NCBI RefSeq assembly: GCF_000972495.1
Contig: NZ_LATM01000031.1
Span: 1 to 49,266 of the forward strand
DNA: 49,266 bases
From: Hymenobacter terrenus
GTDB taxonomy: Bacteria > Bacteroidota > Bacteroidia > Cytophagales > Hymenobacteraceae
Direction of reading: 5' to 3'
The position numbers were made by a program, and so were the translations under genes. This document shows positions 9,677-18,945 of this stretch, piece by piece; position 1 is the stretch's first letter, and every line of letters starts with the position of its first letter. The notes under the pieces were generated by a model. The model saw nothing but the letters and a program-made list of their open reading frames with translations. It was not told the DNA's origin and made no database searches.

Positions 9677-12550
9677 ATGATGAAACCATACCATGTGCTT
9701 GTTTTTTTGGCGTTGCCGGCCCTGGGGTTCAGCCTCCCCGCGCAGGCGCAAGCCCCGGCCGGCGACACCCTGAGCGCCGGCAGCCCGGGGAGCCCGCAGT
9801 ACGGTGTTGACCGGAACGTGACCCTCCCGATTGGGTTCGGGCAGCAGCCGGCCTGGCGCGTAACCAGCGCGCTCTCGACCGTGGCGGGCGCGGACCTGGA
9901 GAAAAGCTTCACCACCAACCTGGCCAACACGCTGTTTGGCCGCCTGCCGGGCCTGAGCGTGCAGCAGAACGGGGGCGAACCCGGCAACGATTCGCCGGGA
10001 GTGCTGGCCCGCGGAATTGGCACCTTCGGGCCGGGGCGCGACGTGCTGATTATGGTCGACGGCTTCGAGGGCACCTACGAGCAGCTGGTGCCGAGCGAGA
10101 TTGAAACCATTTCCCTGCTCAAGGACGCCAGCGCGACGGCCATTTACGGCCTGCGCGGGGCCAACGGCGTGCTGCTGGTCACCACGAAACGGGGCAGCAA
10201 CGGCCCGCTTCGGGTCGATTTCAGCACCCAGCAAGGGTTCCACCAGGCCACCCGGCTGCCGCAGTTTCTGGGGTCGTACGACTACGCCCGCCTCTACAAC
10301 GAAGGCCGGATTAATGACGGCCGGGCGCCGCTCTACACCGACGCCGACCTAGAAGCCTACCGCACGAACAGCGACCCCTACTTCCGGCCCAACGTGAACT
10401 GGTATAAGGAGGTGCTGAAGAAGACGGCGCCCATCTCCAACTACAACCTGAACTTCCGCGGGGGGAGCAGCACGGTTCGGTACTTCGCGATGTTGAACGC
10501 CATTCGGAGCAACGGAATATACAAAAACGTGGGCGACCTGGAGGAAGAGAGTATCAACTCGCGGTACTCGCGCTTTAACTTCCGCTCCAACGTGGACGTC
10601 AACGTCACCAAGCGGCTAACGGCCGCGCTCACCCTCGGCGGCACGGTGGAAGACAACGCCAACCCGGCGGCCAATTCGACCAGCAATTTCTTTAACTCTC
10701 TGGCCACGCTGCCGCCGAACGCCTTCCCGGTTTACAATGAAGATGGCTCATTTGGCGGCCGAGGGGTCATGGTGAACCCGCTGGCCAACCTGCTGCAGAC
10801 GGGCTCTTATACCTCCAACGGCCGGGTGCTGCAGTCAAACCTACGGCTGACCGAGCAGTTGGATTTCCTCCTGCCCGGCCTGAGCGTGTCGGCGGCCGCG
10901 TCGTTCAACAATTTCTTCCGCAGCTATTCCAACAAAACCAAAACCTATGCGTCGCGTTTTTTCACTCGAAACGCGGCCGGCGTAATCGACTTCACCCCCT
11001 TCGGCCAGAATACTTCCCTGGTGGGCGACGAATCCCGGTCGGACCAGTGGCGGAACAACATTTTTCAGGGAAACCTGAACTACGACCGCAGCTTCGGCGC
11101 GCACGACGTTTCGGTGCTGCTGCTGGGCAATTCGAGCAGCTACACCAACGTCAACAACGTCGTGAACGCCGCCAACAGCCTGCCCTATAAGTACCTGGGA
11201 CTGAGCGGGCGCGCCACCTATACCTACGCCAGCCGCTACATCGCCGAGTTTTCGGCGGGCTACATGGGGTCGGAGGCATTTCCGAAGCAGAACCGCTACG
11301 GCTTCTTCCCGGCCGCTTCGGTGGGCTGGATTGCCTCCAACGAAGCGTTTCTGAAGGGCAGCGCCGTGGTCACCTTCCTCAAGCTGCGGGCCTCGTACGG
11401 CCTGACCGGCAACGACCAGGTGGGCGGCACGCGGTTCATGTTTGAGCAGCGGTTTCCCTTCGGGCCGCAATATACCTTCGGCACGAACAACGCGCAGGTT
11501 TTTGGCATAGCCGAGGGCACCCCTGCCACCACCGATTTGCGCTGGGAAAGCGAAAAAAAGCTAAACCTTGGGCTTGAGCTCACCCTCGCCCAGCGGTTCG
11601 ACCTGGGCCTAGACGTATTCGAAAACAACCGGTACGACATCCTGACGACGCCTAGCCGCACGGTGCCCCAGTTCTTCGGCGTGGCGCTGCCGCTCCTGAA
11701 CCTGGGCAAGGTCCGCAACCGCGGGTTCGAGGCCACGGTGCGCTACCGCAGCCAGCCGGCCACGGAGGCAACGGCCGGCGGGTTGCGGTACTCGGTGGAG
11801 GCCAGCGGCTGGTACGCGCAAAACAAGATTGTGGACAACTTCGAGGCCATCCGGGTGAATACCTACCAGTACACCTCCGGGCAGCCCGTGGGGCAGCCGT
11901 TTGGGCTAGAAGCCCTAGGCTTGTTTCAGAACCAGGCCGAGATTGCCGCCAGCCCCCGGCAGACGTTTGCGCCGGTGCAGCCGGGCGACGTCAAGTACAA
12001 GGACCAAAACGGCGACGGGCTGATTGACGGCAACGACACCCGGGCCATCGGTAACACGTCGGTGCCGACCCTGACCGTCAGCCTGCACCCGCGCGTGGAG
12101 TTCCGGGGGTTCGATTTGGATGCGCTCTTTCAGGGCGTGACGGGCCGGACGGCGTACTTCGGCGGCCCCGTCTTCCACGCCTTTCAGAACGGCGGCAACG
12201 GCCAGATTGGGCCCATCGCCCTCGACCGCTGGACGCCCGAAACGGCGGCTTCGGCGACGTATCCGCGGCTGTCGGCCACCGACAACCTGAATAACTACCG
12301 GTTTTCCTCGTTCTGGCAGCGCGACGGCAGCTTCGTCAAGCTACGGAGCCTTGAGCTGGGCTACACGCTCCCCGGCTCCCTGCTCCAGAAAGTGCGGGTG
12401 GTCGACGCCGGAACGGCGGTCGTGCGCCTGTTTGTCAACGGCACCAACCTGTTCTCGCTCGACCATATGGAAGGCTACGTCGACCCGGAAGTGAGCAGCG
12501 GCTACCCTGCCCTGCGAACCATCAGCGGCGGCCTCCGCGTCCAGTTTTAA
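9677..12550 (+). CDS. SusC/RagA-family TonB-linked outer membrane protein (second pair, lacking the N-terminal extension)
   Basis: This protein of about 957 aa starts at ATG 9677 (or 9680), followed by a signal peptide (MMKPYHVLVFLALPALGFSL...). An in-frame start at 9644 would precede the signal. Unlike the first SusC, it has no carboxypeptidase-regulatory-like domain. The mature protein goes almost directly into a TonB-box-like stretch (NVTLPIGFGQQPAWRVTSAL), then the plug (LKDASATAIYGLRGANGVLL) and the barrel. The Asp-rich loop is DQNGDGLIDGND and the C-terminus is GGLRVQF. It is followed 19 bp later by its own SusD. It may act with the first pair on related ligands or be an independent importer. 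Confidence 0.92.
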   Translation: MMKPYHVLVFLALPALGFSLPAQAQAPAGDTLSAGSPGSPQYGVDRNVTLPIGFGQQPAWRVTSALSTVAGADLEKSFTTNLANTLFGRLPGLSVQQNGGEPGNDSPGVLARGIGTFGPGRDVLIMVDGFEGTYEQLVPSEIETISLLKDASATAIYGLRGANGVLLVTTKRGSNGPLRVDFSTQQGFHQATRLPQFLGSYDYARLYNEGRINDGRAPLYTDADLEAYRTNSDPYFRPNVNWYKEVLKKTAPISNYNLNFRGGSSTVRYFAMLNAIRSNGIYKNVGDLEEESINSRYSRFNFRSNVDVNVTKRLTAALTLGGTVEDNANPAANSTSNFFNSLATLPPNAFPVYNEDGSFGGRGVMVNPLANLLQTGSYTSNGRVLQSNLRLTEQLDFLLPGLSVSAAASFNNFFRSYSNKTKTYASRFFTRNAAGVIDFTPFGQNTSLVGDESRSDQWRNNIFQGNLNYDRSFGAHDVSVLLLGNSSSYTNVNNVVNAANSLPYKYLGLSGRATYTYASRYIAEFSAGYMGSEAFPKQNRYGFFPAASVGWIASNEAFLKGSAVVTFLKLRASYGLTGNDQVGGTRFMFEQRFPFGPQYTFGTNNAQVFGIAEGTPATTDLRWESEKKLNLGLELTLAQRFDLGLDVFENNRYDILTTPSRTVPQFFGVALPLLNLGKVRNRGFEATVRYRSQPATEATAGGLRYSVEASGWYAQNKIVDNFEAIRVNTYQYTSGQPVGQPFGLEALGLFQNQAEIAASPRQTFAPVQPGDVKYKDQNGDGLIDGNDTRAIGNTSVPTLTVSLHPRVEFRGFDLDALFQGVTGRTAYFGGPVFHAFQNGGNGQIGPIALDRWTPETAASATYPRLSATDNLNNYRFSSFWQRDGSFVKLRSLELGYTLPGSLLQKVRVVDAGTAVVRLFVNGTNLFSLDHMEGYVDPEVSSGYPALRTISGGLRVQF

Positions 12551-12569
12551 CCCCAGTCTTACCTTCAAC

Positions 12570-14279
12570 ATGAAACGCATTTTATTTTTCCTTTCGGTGG
12601 CTGCGGTTGCGGGGCTGAGCGGTTGTGAAGACCTGGACCGGGAGCTTAACACGGACCTCACCCGGCAGCAGGTCACCCGTTCCTTCGACATCACGCAACA
12701 ACGGCTCAACGCCGTGTACGCCGAAATGCCCGCGGGCTACCTGCAAATCGACGGCGCCATGCCCGCCTCGGCCACCGACGAAGCCGAGCACACAAACGAA
12801 ACTTCCGCGGTGCAGCGCTTCAACAACGGCTCGTGGAACGCCCTCGACAACCCCGAAAACCTGTGGCCTGTGCTCTACCGGGGCATTCGGAAGGCCAACC
12901 AGTTTCTGGTCGCCACCGACAGCATCAATCTGGAGCAGTTTCGGCTCGACCCCTCCACCACGGGCCAGGCTACCTTCCGGGAGCGCCTGACCAACATCAA
13001 GCGGTGGAAATACGAAGCCCGCTTCCTGCGTGCGTACTTCTACTTCGAGCTGGTGAAGCGCTACGGCGGGGTGCCCCTGTTCAGGCAGGCGCTTTCAATC
13101 AACCAGGACTTCTCCAGCGTGCAACGCAATTCGCTGGCCGAATGCTTCAAATTCATCACCGACGAGTGCGACTCGGCAGCCGTCAACCTGCCCGTTACCT
13201 ACCCCGCCGCCGATTTGGGCCGGGCCACGCGGGGCGCCGCGCTGTCGCTGAAAAGCCGGGCGTTGCTCTACGCCGCCAGCGACCTGTTCAACACCACTTC
13301 CTGGGCGGGCGGGTACGGCAAGCCCGAGCTGATTACCCTAACCGGCGACCGGCGCGCCCGCTGGGCGGCGGCGGCGGCGGCGGCCAAAGCCGTCATCGAC
13401 CTGCCCGGCACGGGCTACGCGCTGCACAACAACTACCGCAGCCTGTTCGTCACCAACAGCTACACGATTCCGGAGGTCATCTTTGCCCGGCGCAACAGCA
13501 ATGCCAACGATTTTGAGCGGGCCAACTACCCCATTGGCTACGATTTGGGCGCCAGCGGCACCACGCCCTCGCAAAACCTCGTCGACGCCTACGAACTGAG
13601 CAACGGCACCAAGTTTGACTGGAACAACCCCGCTCACGCAGCCAACCCGTACGCCAACCGCGACCCCCGGCTGGGCCTGAACGTTGTGCTGAACAACACA
13701 ACCTACAAAGGGCGGGCGGTGGAAGCCTGGACCGGGGGCCGCGACGGCCAGGGGGTGGCCAACGCGACGAAAACGGGCTACTACCTGAAAAAATACGTCA
13801 ACGAAAACCTGAACCTGCTGCTCAACAACACCAGCGCGAAGTCGTGGAATGTTTTCCGGCTGGCCGAAATCTACCTGAACTACGCCGAAGCCCTGAACGA
13901 AGACTCGCCCAACAGCCCAGAAATCAAGCGGTACGTGGACTTCGTTCGCACCCGGCCGGGCATTCTCCTGCCTCCCTTGCCCGCTGGGCTGTCTCAGGCT
14001 GAAATGCGCGAACGTATTCGCAACGAACGCCGGGTCGAGCTGGCCTTTGAAGACCACCGGAGCTGGGATGTACGCCGGTGGATGATTGGCCCGCAAACGT
14101 TGGGCGCCCCGCTGATGGGCGTTAACATCACCCGCCAAGGTAGCGGCTCCACTGCCACTTTCGCATACAGGTTGATAGAAGTTGAAAAGCGCGTATTCGA
14201 ACAGAGGATGTACCTGTATCCAATTCCGCAGAGCGAACTTAACATCTCCAACGGCCTGATTCAAAATCCTGGCTGGTAA
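12570..14279 (+). CDS. SusD/RagB-family nutrient-binding outer membrane lipoprotein (second pair)
   Basis: This 569-aa lipoprotein has the signal MKRILFFLSVAAVAGLSGC (lipid Cys19), then EDLDRELNTDLTRQQVTRSF. The SusD fold is shown by YEARFLRAYFYFELVKRYGG, LKSRALLYAASDLFNTTSW, RLAEIYLNYAEALNEDSP and NERRVELAFEDHRSWDVRRW. It ends in GLIQNPGW. It lies 19 bp after its SusC and is presumably the surface lid of that barrel. The gene ends just before an IS3 remnant at 14305, so any further genes of this locus may have been displaced or deleted. Confidence 0.93.
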   Translation: MKRILFFLSVAAVAGLSGCEDLDRELNTDLTRQQVTRSFDITQQRLNAVYAEMPAGYLQIDGAMPASATDEAEHTNETSAVQRFNNGSWNALDNPENLWPVLYRGIRKANQFLVATDSINLEQFRLDPSTTGQATFRERLTNIKRWKYEARFLRAYFYFELVKRYGGVPLFRQALSINQDFSSVQRNSLAECFKFITDECDSAAVNLPVTYPAADLGRATRGAALSLKSRALLYAASDLFNTTSWAGGYGKPELITLTGDRRARWAAAAAAAKAVIDLPGTGYALHNNYRSLFVTNSYTIPEVIFARRNSNANDFERANYPIGYDLGASGTTPSQNLVDAYELSNGTKFDWNNPAHAANPYANRDPRLGLNVVLNNTTYKGRAVEAWTGGRDGQGVANATKTGYYLKKYVNENLNLLLNNTSAKSWNVFRLAEIYLNYAEALNEDSPNSPEIKRYVDFVRTRPGILLPPLPAGLSQAEMRERIRNERRVELAFEDHRSWDVRRWMIGPQTLGAPLMGVNITRQGSGSTATFAYRLIEVEKRVFEQRMYLYPIPQSELNISNGLIQNPGW

Positions 14280-14304
14280 TGCATTACAGAGCCAAGCCGT
14301 AATT

Positions 14305-14752
14305 TGGAGGGTTCGAGTGAAAACAGGCAAAGGGCTAAAGTAGGTTGAAGTCGCATATCGATGCGGTGAACGGCAGCTGATAGTCAAATGGCGGCGGTCC
14401 AGATAGAAATAGGTGTCTTGGTAATGGGCGACCTCGAGCCGGGATCTTTTCAGTGAAGCAATGAGCTGCCGCCAGGCAAGAGTTCAGCTTTGAGGAGGCT
14501 CCGGCTGGCTTCGGCATAAGCGTTGTCGTAGGAATTGCCCGGCCGGTTGAAGCTGGGCATTTGCCATTGCTTGCTCGATGCGCAGCGCTGGTGTACTGGC
14601 TGTGGGCGAGGAGCCCCTGGGCGGGCTGGCGCAGCGTTAGGCTTGGGCTTGTTCCAGCGTGTGGAGCACGAGTTTGATGGGTATCTATGCGGCTAGGTGC
14701 CAGCCCACGACCCGACACAAACAGGCGTCGTGCCGCATGGCGAGGTAGCACA
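14305..14752 (-). mobile_element. Truncated IS3-family element (terminal end plus orfB 3' part)
   Basis: The sequence from 14305 (tggagggttcgagtgaaaac) matches the left end of the IS3 element at 244 (tggggtgttccagtgaaaac). The similarity runs in the same order and orientation through its orfB region, with short indels, up to a shared gcgaggtagcac/gccaggtagcac stretch ending near 14752. Reading frames are broken by stops and frameshifts. Only the orfB 3' half remains; the rest is replaced by an IS630-like remnant. It is therefore a second, older copy of a related IS in the same orientation. Confidence 0.75.
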
Positions 14753-14799
14753 AGAGAGTCTCGTTGCAAAATCGTACAGAAATTCTCACCTGTGCGCTA

Positions 14800-15270
14800 G
14801 CAGAGACCGAACGACGGCCCCGCTCGGAAAAAGCAACCGTATAGGTTTCGCCGACAGTGGGCAGGGTTCGGGCCGGCGCCTTGGCAAAGCGTATGCTCGG
14901 TGTGGTAATCGGCTGGGGTGAGCCAATAGTTTTACAGTGATGCCAGAGCAGTTCGATCAGATAATAGAGGCCGGCAGAGATATAGGTGCAGGCCATGAGC
15001 GGTCCCGTACGCTTGGTGTGCCCGCAGGCGGCGCGGTGCACACTGGCGTTATAGAGCACGCACACGGTGGGGTCGGTACACGTCCGTAATATTGGTCGAG
15101 GCCGGCCACTAGACGGGCTTCGGCTACGCCCGCCAAGCCGTGGTGTGGGCGAGCATGCGGCCAGCCGTGCCCGGTGACGTGCGGCAAAGAGTACAGCTAA
15201 TTGCGGCAACGACTGGCCTCAGTAGTAGCCGAGAATTGCCAACGCCGTCGCCGCATACGGGCTGCAGGCA
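14800..15270 (-). pseudogene. IS630-family (Tc1/mariner-like) transposase C-terminal remnant
   Basis: Minus-strand frames contain the IS630 DDE signature region in pieces. CVLYNASVHRA corresponds to the second catalytic Asp block (family: V-L-D-N-A-S-x-H), here with Asp replaced by Tyr. IELLWHHCK follows, then after a frameshift YWLTPADYHTEHTL, then after another shift VGETYTVAFSE. This order matches the C-terminus of Bacteroidota IS630 transposases (E-x-x-W-x-x-x-K-Y-x-W-L...). At least two frameshifts and a lost catalytic residue make it a pseudogene. Its right end cannot be placed exactly. Confidence 0.6.
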
Positions 15271-15391
15271 GCCAAACAGCGTACTTCTTCCTGGCTGAGT
15301 TTTGTAGCGACGGGTTGAATGCCTTAATGGAAGCAACTTCTGACTGTATGTTTACTTCTGGTCGACGATTACTTACATAGCGCCAAACGTT

Positions 15392-16099
15392 CTAAACGGT
15401 TTGCAGATAGACCGCTTCGAGTTCACTGGCCGTTAGATCATTGGTCGGCATAGTTTCCACTAGCCGCCCTTCGCGCATGATGCCGATGCGGGTACCAACT
15501 TCTTTGGCCCGGAAAATGTCATGCGTCGCCATTAGGATGGCCGTTCCCGAATTACCTAGGTCTAGCAGCAGATCAGAGAATTCGTTGGCCGCTTTGGGAT
15601 CGAGCCCGCTCGTGGGCTCGTCCAGCAGCAGGGCTTTAGCTTGTTTGGCCAGCGCAATGGCGATACCTACTTTCTGGCGCATTCCTTTCGAATAGGTGCC
15701 AAGCCGCTTGAGGTGGGCTTCGGCTTGCAGCCCAGCGCGGGTCAGCAAGTGCCGAAGCTCATCAGGAGTGTAACGGAATCCGGCTAGCGAGGCAAAAAAG
15801 TTCAGGTTTTCCAGCCCATTGAGGTTGGGGTAGAGCATAACCGTTTCGGGCAGATAAGCCAGCCTTTTTCTGGTTTCGAGCGGGTGGTCTGCTACGTTCA
15901 AGCCGTCGATGACAGCTTGCCCGGAAGTGGGCTGGAGGAACCCCAGAAACAGGTTGATAGTAGTAGTTTTGCCCGCTCCGTTTTGCCCCAGTAGGCAGAA
16001 TATTTCGCCCGGCGCGATGGTCAGGTTTAGAGCATCCAACGCCGGGCGTTCCGACGCTCCGGATGGGTAGCGTTTGGTCAGGTCGAGGGCTTGCAGCAT
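15392..16099 (-). CDS. ABC transporter ATP-binding protein
   Basis: This 235-aa nucleotide-binding subunit has Walker A GQNGAGKTT (38-46), a Q-loop region (LGFLQPTSGQ), a degenerate signature YSKGMRQKVG as is usual for ABC-2 type exporters, Walker B KALLLDEPTSGLDP, and the H-loop ATHD. It is the last gene of a minus-strand operon, 33 nt after the second permease. It would energise the two ABC-2 permeases encoded upstream. The NosF/CcmA-like subclass fits best. The cargo is unknown; co-transcription with a siderophore-type receptor suggests a role linked to that receptor's substrate. Confidence 0.9.
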   Translation of the reverse strand: MLQALDLTKRYPSGASERPALDALNLTIAPGEIFCLLGQNGAGKTTTINLFLGFLQPTSGQAVIDGLNVADHPLETRKRLAYLPETVMLYPNLNGLENLNFFASLAGFRYTPDELRHLLTRAGLQAEAHLKRLGTYSKGMRQKVGIAIALAKQAKALLLDEPTSGLDPKAANEFSDLLLDLGNSGTAILMATHDIFRAKEVGTRIGIMREGRLVETMPTNDLTASELEAVYLQTV

Positions 16100-16132
16100 G
16101 GCGTTCTGAATCAGGAATTATGGGGTTTACGC

Positions 16133-17485
16133 TCAGAGATGGTAGAGATGGCGTCGGAAATTCAGCCAGCCCAGTCCGGCGAGCAGCAGCGCGAACAGCA
16201 GCGGGGGCAGGAGGAAGTCGGCGACGCGAATCGGCGAACGGTCCGCAAACGTTTCGACGAAGTGCTGGTCCCAGTTCTCGGCTTTGACGGGGTACTCCTC
16301 AAAAATTTTGGGGTAGAAATACAGCCGGAGTCGCTCATGAAAGCGCGTCGTTTCGTCTAGAAAACGGACCTGATTGCCTAACCCCGACCGCGCCAAGTCA
16401 TTGAGCCGTAGTTGGGCGTGCACCGACGGCAACCAGAGCCCGAACTGGCGGCTGGCCGCTTCGCGCTGATAGAGTTTCTGCCGAAGCTCGCCCGATTCAC
16501 GGGCCGACTCATCGTCGCCCATTTGTTGCATGGCGTAGTACCAGAGCCAGTTGAAGCTGGTATTGGGCAGCGGATAGTGCTTGAACTGCGGGTAATGGGC
16601 GTAGAACTTGGCCACCGTCGGGGCCTGGGGCATGTCCCATTTTTCGTGATAGCCTCTGCGCTGTTTCACCGTGGTAGCCAGGGCTTCAGGTAGCGGGTAG
16701 CGGGTCAGTAAGTACTGGTTCACCGCCGCCGGCACCACCACCAATAGCCCCAGCCAAGTCGTGATGAGCAACACCGCGTTGGTGCTCGACGGCCGGTGCA
16801 GCGAGGCCACCCAAAAGCAAATTCCAAACCAGCCCAACACATAAAGCACCGCCGTGGCCGCAAACAGCCAGAAAGGCGCATCGAGCGGCAACCCCAGTAC
16901 CGCTACCCCTCCCCCTAACAGCAGCACCAGCAGTCCTAATACTACCGCCAGCCGCACCGCAAACAACTGGGCGATGAAGCCCATCAGGTTCCGGCTTTGC
17001 ACGGCCACCACGCGCCACGTTCCATTTTCGCGCTCCTCCGACACAACGCTATAGGTGAAGGCAATGATGAGCAGCGGAAAGAGGTAAATCAGCACGAAGC
17101 TGAAATCGATATTACCTAGCAGCAGGTTGGAGGGGTTATTGAGGTCGGCGTCATATTTCTGCCCTTCCAGCCCCCGAATGGTGAGGCGCTGAATGGACGG
17201 GTTGACGTCGCGTTGCCCAATGCTCAGGCCAGCCAGCGGAAGCGTTTCGTTCACCAGCGCAAACGGGGCGTAGTACAGCATTAGTCCCATTTCCTTGGAA
17301 TTGAACTCGGCGAGCTGTCGCAGGTCAGCCTGCTGAGCCGCCACCACCTCACGGTGGTGGCGATGCTGACGGTCAAGAAACTGTCGGCCGACGAGCAGGC
17401 TCACCAGCCCCGCCGTGAGCAGAAATCCCAGCCCTATTTTTACGCCCGTTGACCGAATAAAACTCCGAAATAATAAAGTCAGCAT
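16133..17485 (-). CDS. ABC-2 type permease, DUF3526-like (second permease)
   Basis: This 450-aa membrane protein has an N-terminal transmembrane helix (VKIGLGFLLTAGLVSLLVG), a long extracytoplasmic segment, and a cluster of helices after FSFVLIYLFPLLIIAFTYSV. The conserved ABC-2 phrase VVSEERENGTWRVVAVQSRN follows, then several helices (LGLLVLLLGGGVAVLGLPL). Another large soluble region precedes the C-terminal helix (LLPPLLFALLLAGLGWL). This arrangement is characteristic of DUF3526/NosY-like permeases. Its ATG lies 1 nt after the stop of the first permease, so the two are translationally coupled and probably form a heterodimer. Confidence 0.85.
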   Translation of the reverse strand: MLTLLFRSFIRSTGVKIGLGFLLTAGLVSLLVGRQFLDRQHRHHREVVAAQQADLRQLAEFNSKEMGLMLYYAPFALVNETLPLAGLSIGQRDVNPSIQRLTIRGLEGQKYDADLNNPSNLLLGNIDFSFVLIYLFPLLIIAFTYSVVSEERENGTWRVVAVQSRNLMGFIAQLFAVRLAVVLGLLVLLLGGGVAVLGLPLDAPFWLFAATAVLYVLGWFGICFWVASLHRPSSTNAVLLITTWLGLLVVVPAAVNQYLLTRYPLPEALATTVKQRRGYHEKWDMPQAPTVAKFYAHYPQFKHYPLPNTSFNWLWYYAMQQMGDDESARESGELRQKLYQREAASRQFGLWLPSVHAQLRLNDLARSGLGNQVRFLDETTRFHERLRLYFYPKIFEEYPVKAENWDQHFVETFADRSPIRVADFLLPPLLFALLLAGLGWLNFRRHLYHL

Positions 17486-17486
17486 C

Positions 17487-18935
17487 TCACAATACGCTTA
17501 GGCGGTGGGCAGCCCCCCGCACCAGAAAAAACAGCAGCAGCAGCCAAAACCCGAACGCCGCCACCGATACCCACTCGGCCCGGAACACTTCCGCCACCGA
17601 CGGAGCCCGGTACTGAAAATCGGGCACGTCCTGCCAGTATTTGCGGTCGATGGCGTGGTCTTTCTCTGTTGGCCCCCGCTTTTGGTTGGGGATGTATTGT
17701 ATCTGCAGCGCGTTCATCTGCTGGGCCAGCGCGTAGCGGTACGTTTCGGCCTGCTGCTGAAAACGGCTGTAGGCCAGAAAGTCGGTGCCAGCCAGTGCCA
17801 TCGACAGGTTCTTAAGCGCTAAATACGGATTCAGAAATGCCATTGTGCGGGCAAACTGGTTTTGCTGCCCGAACCGGGCCAGTAGAAGATGGTAGTGCTT
17901 GTTATAAACCGCCGCACTGATTTTTTCGCCCTCTGCCATCACGTAGCCGCCGTAGTTGAAGGGCAACTGCTCCGTCGAAGCCACGTGATAGGCCCGCAGC
18001 AGCGAATCTTTGAGGGCCGCATAGTGTGGGTCGTCAGGGTTGTGGCTGTTGCCTTCCCGGCTGATGTCGGCCTGCACCGCGGACTGGAACGCCGTTTTCG
18101 AGGGCAGCGCATACACGTACGTCCCCAGCGCCTGCGACGCGCGCGGTAACACCATCGTGAGCATCAGCCACCAGCCAATCAGTGCCACCAGGGCGGTTTT
18201 GGTGGTGCGGCTCACGGCCGAAACCAGCACCGCTACCACACAGCACAGGCCCAGGTACAGCCCGTAAAATAAGGCCAACAACACGAACCGGAGGGTCTCG
18301 TCGGCGGTAGGCGCGCCGCCTAGCGCCGCCAGCCACAAGCCGCCCGCCAGCGCCAGCAGCGGCCCGTAAAGCGTGAGGCCCACGGCAAATAACCCCGTGC
18401 TTTTGCCCACCAACACCTCCGACCAGCTCACGCCTTGGCTCAGCAGCAGCTTTAGCGTACCGTTCTCGCGGTCGGTGGCCACACTGCCCGCGCCTAGAAA
18501 GAAAATCAGCAGCGGTAGCAGTACCTGCAACAGCATCGCTAGGCTTAGGTCGCCAAACCGCAGCAGCCCGGTTGAGAAGCCAGCTTCCGAGAAATTGACC
18601 GTATTTTGCTTGTGCGCTTCCAAGTACAGGGCGTTGCCCAGAAAGCGGTCCATGCCCCCATCGAAAAGGCTCAAGGGCGAGCGGGACCGGAACGCGAAGT
18701 GGCCGTAGTGAGCCATGCGGTGCGGATGTTTGTCGGGGTTGCCGAGCCAGTCGCGCCGGGCTTCCTGCTGGTAGTGCACCTGGGTGGTCCGCTGCTGCTG
18801 AAACGCGACCCAGCCCACCGTGGCCGCGTAGCCAGCGCCGAGGGCCATAAGCAACCACAGCCCCCACACGGCCCGGTCGCGGAAGACTGTGTGCCTGATG
18901 TGGCGGGCAATCAGCCGTTGGTTGTTGAAGCGCAT
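17487..18935 (-). CDS. ABC-2 type permease, DUF3526-like (first permease)
   Basis: About 482 aa from ATG 18935. An N-terminal helix (AVWGLWLLMALGAGYAATVG) is followed by an extracytoplasmic region, a helix ending LLIFFLGAGSVATDRENGTL (the family's short Glu-Asn-Gly-Thr loop), and a helical block (GLFAVGLTLYGPLLALAGGL; LVALIGWWLMLTMVLP). A long soluble domain and a C-terminal helix (VAAFGFWLLLLFFLVRGAAH) complete it. It is paralogous in layout to the next gene. The start lies about 10 nt after the TonB-receptor stop, which supports one transcript: receptor, permease, permease, ATPase. Confidence 0.85.
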   Translation of the reverse strand: MRFNNQRLIARHIRHTVFRDRAVWGLWLLMALGAGYAATVGWVAFQQQRTTQVHYQQEARRDWLGNPDKHPHRMAHYGHFAFRSRSPLSLFDGGMDRFLGNALYLEAHKQNTVNFSEAGFSTGLLRFGDLSLAMLLQVLLPLLIFFLGAGSVATDRENGTLKLLLSQGVSWSEVLVGKSTGLFAVGLTLYGPLLALAGGLWLAALGGAPTADETLRFVLLALFYGLYLGLCCVVAVLVSAVSRTTKTALVALIGWWLMLTMVLPRASQALGTYVYALPSKTAFQSAVQADISREGNSHNPDDPHYAALKDSLLRAYHVASTEQLPFNYGGYVMAEGEKISAAVYNKHYHLLLARFGQQNQFARTMAFLNPYLALKNLSMALAGTDFLAYSRFQQQAETYRYALAQQMNALQIQYIPNQKRGPTEKDHAIDRKYWQDVPDFQYRAPSVAEVFRAEWVSVAAFGFWLLLLFFLVRGAAHRLSVL

Positions 18936-18945
18936 CAGCAAAGCG

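Noticed and set aside
8497..10074. A 525-aa open frame antisense to the susD/susC junction
   Set aside because: It overlaps two strongly supported genes on the other strand and shows shadow-like composition without any recognisable motif.
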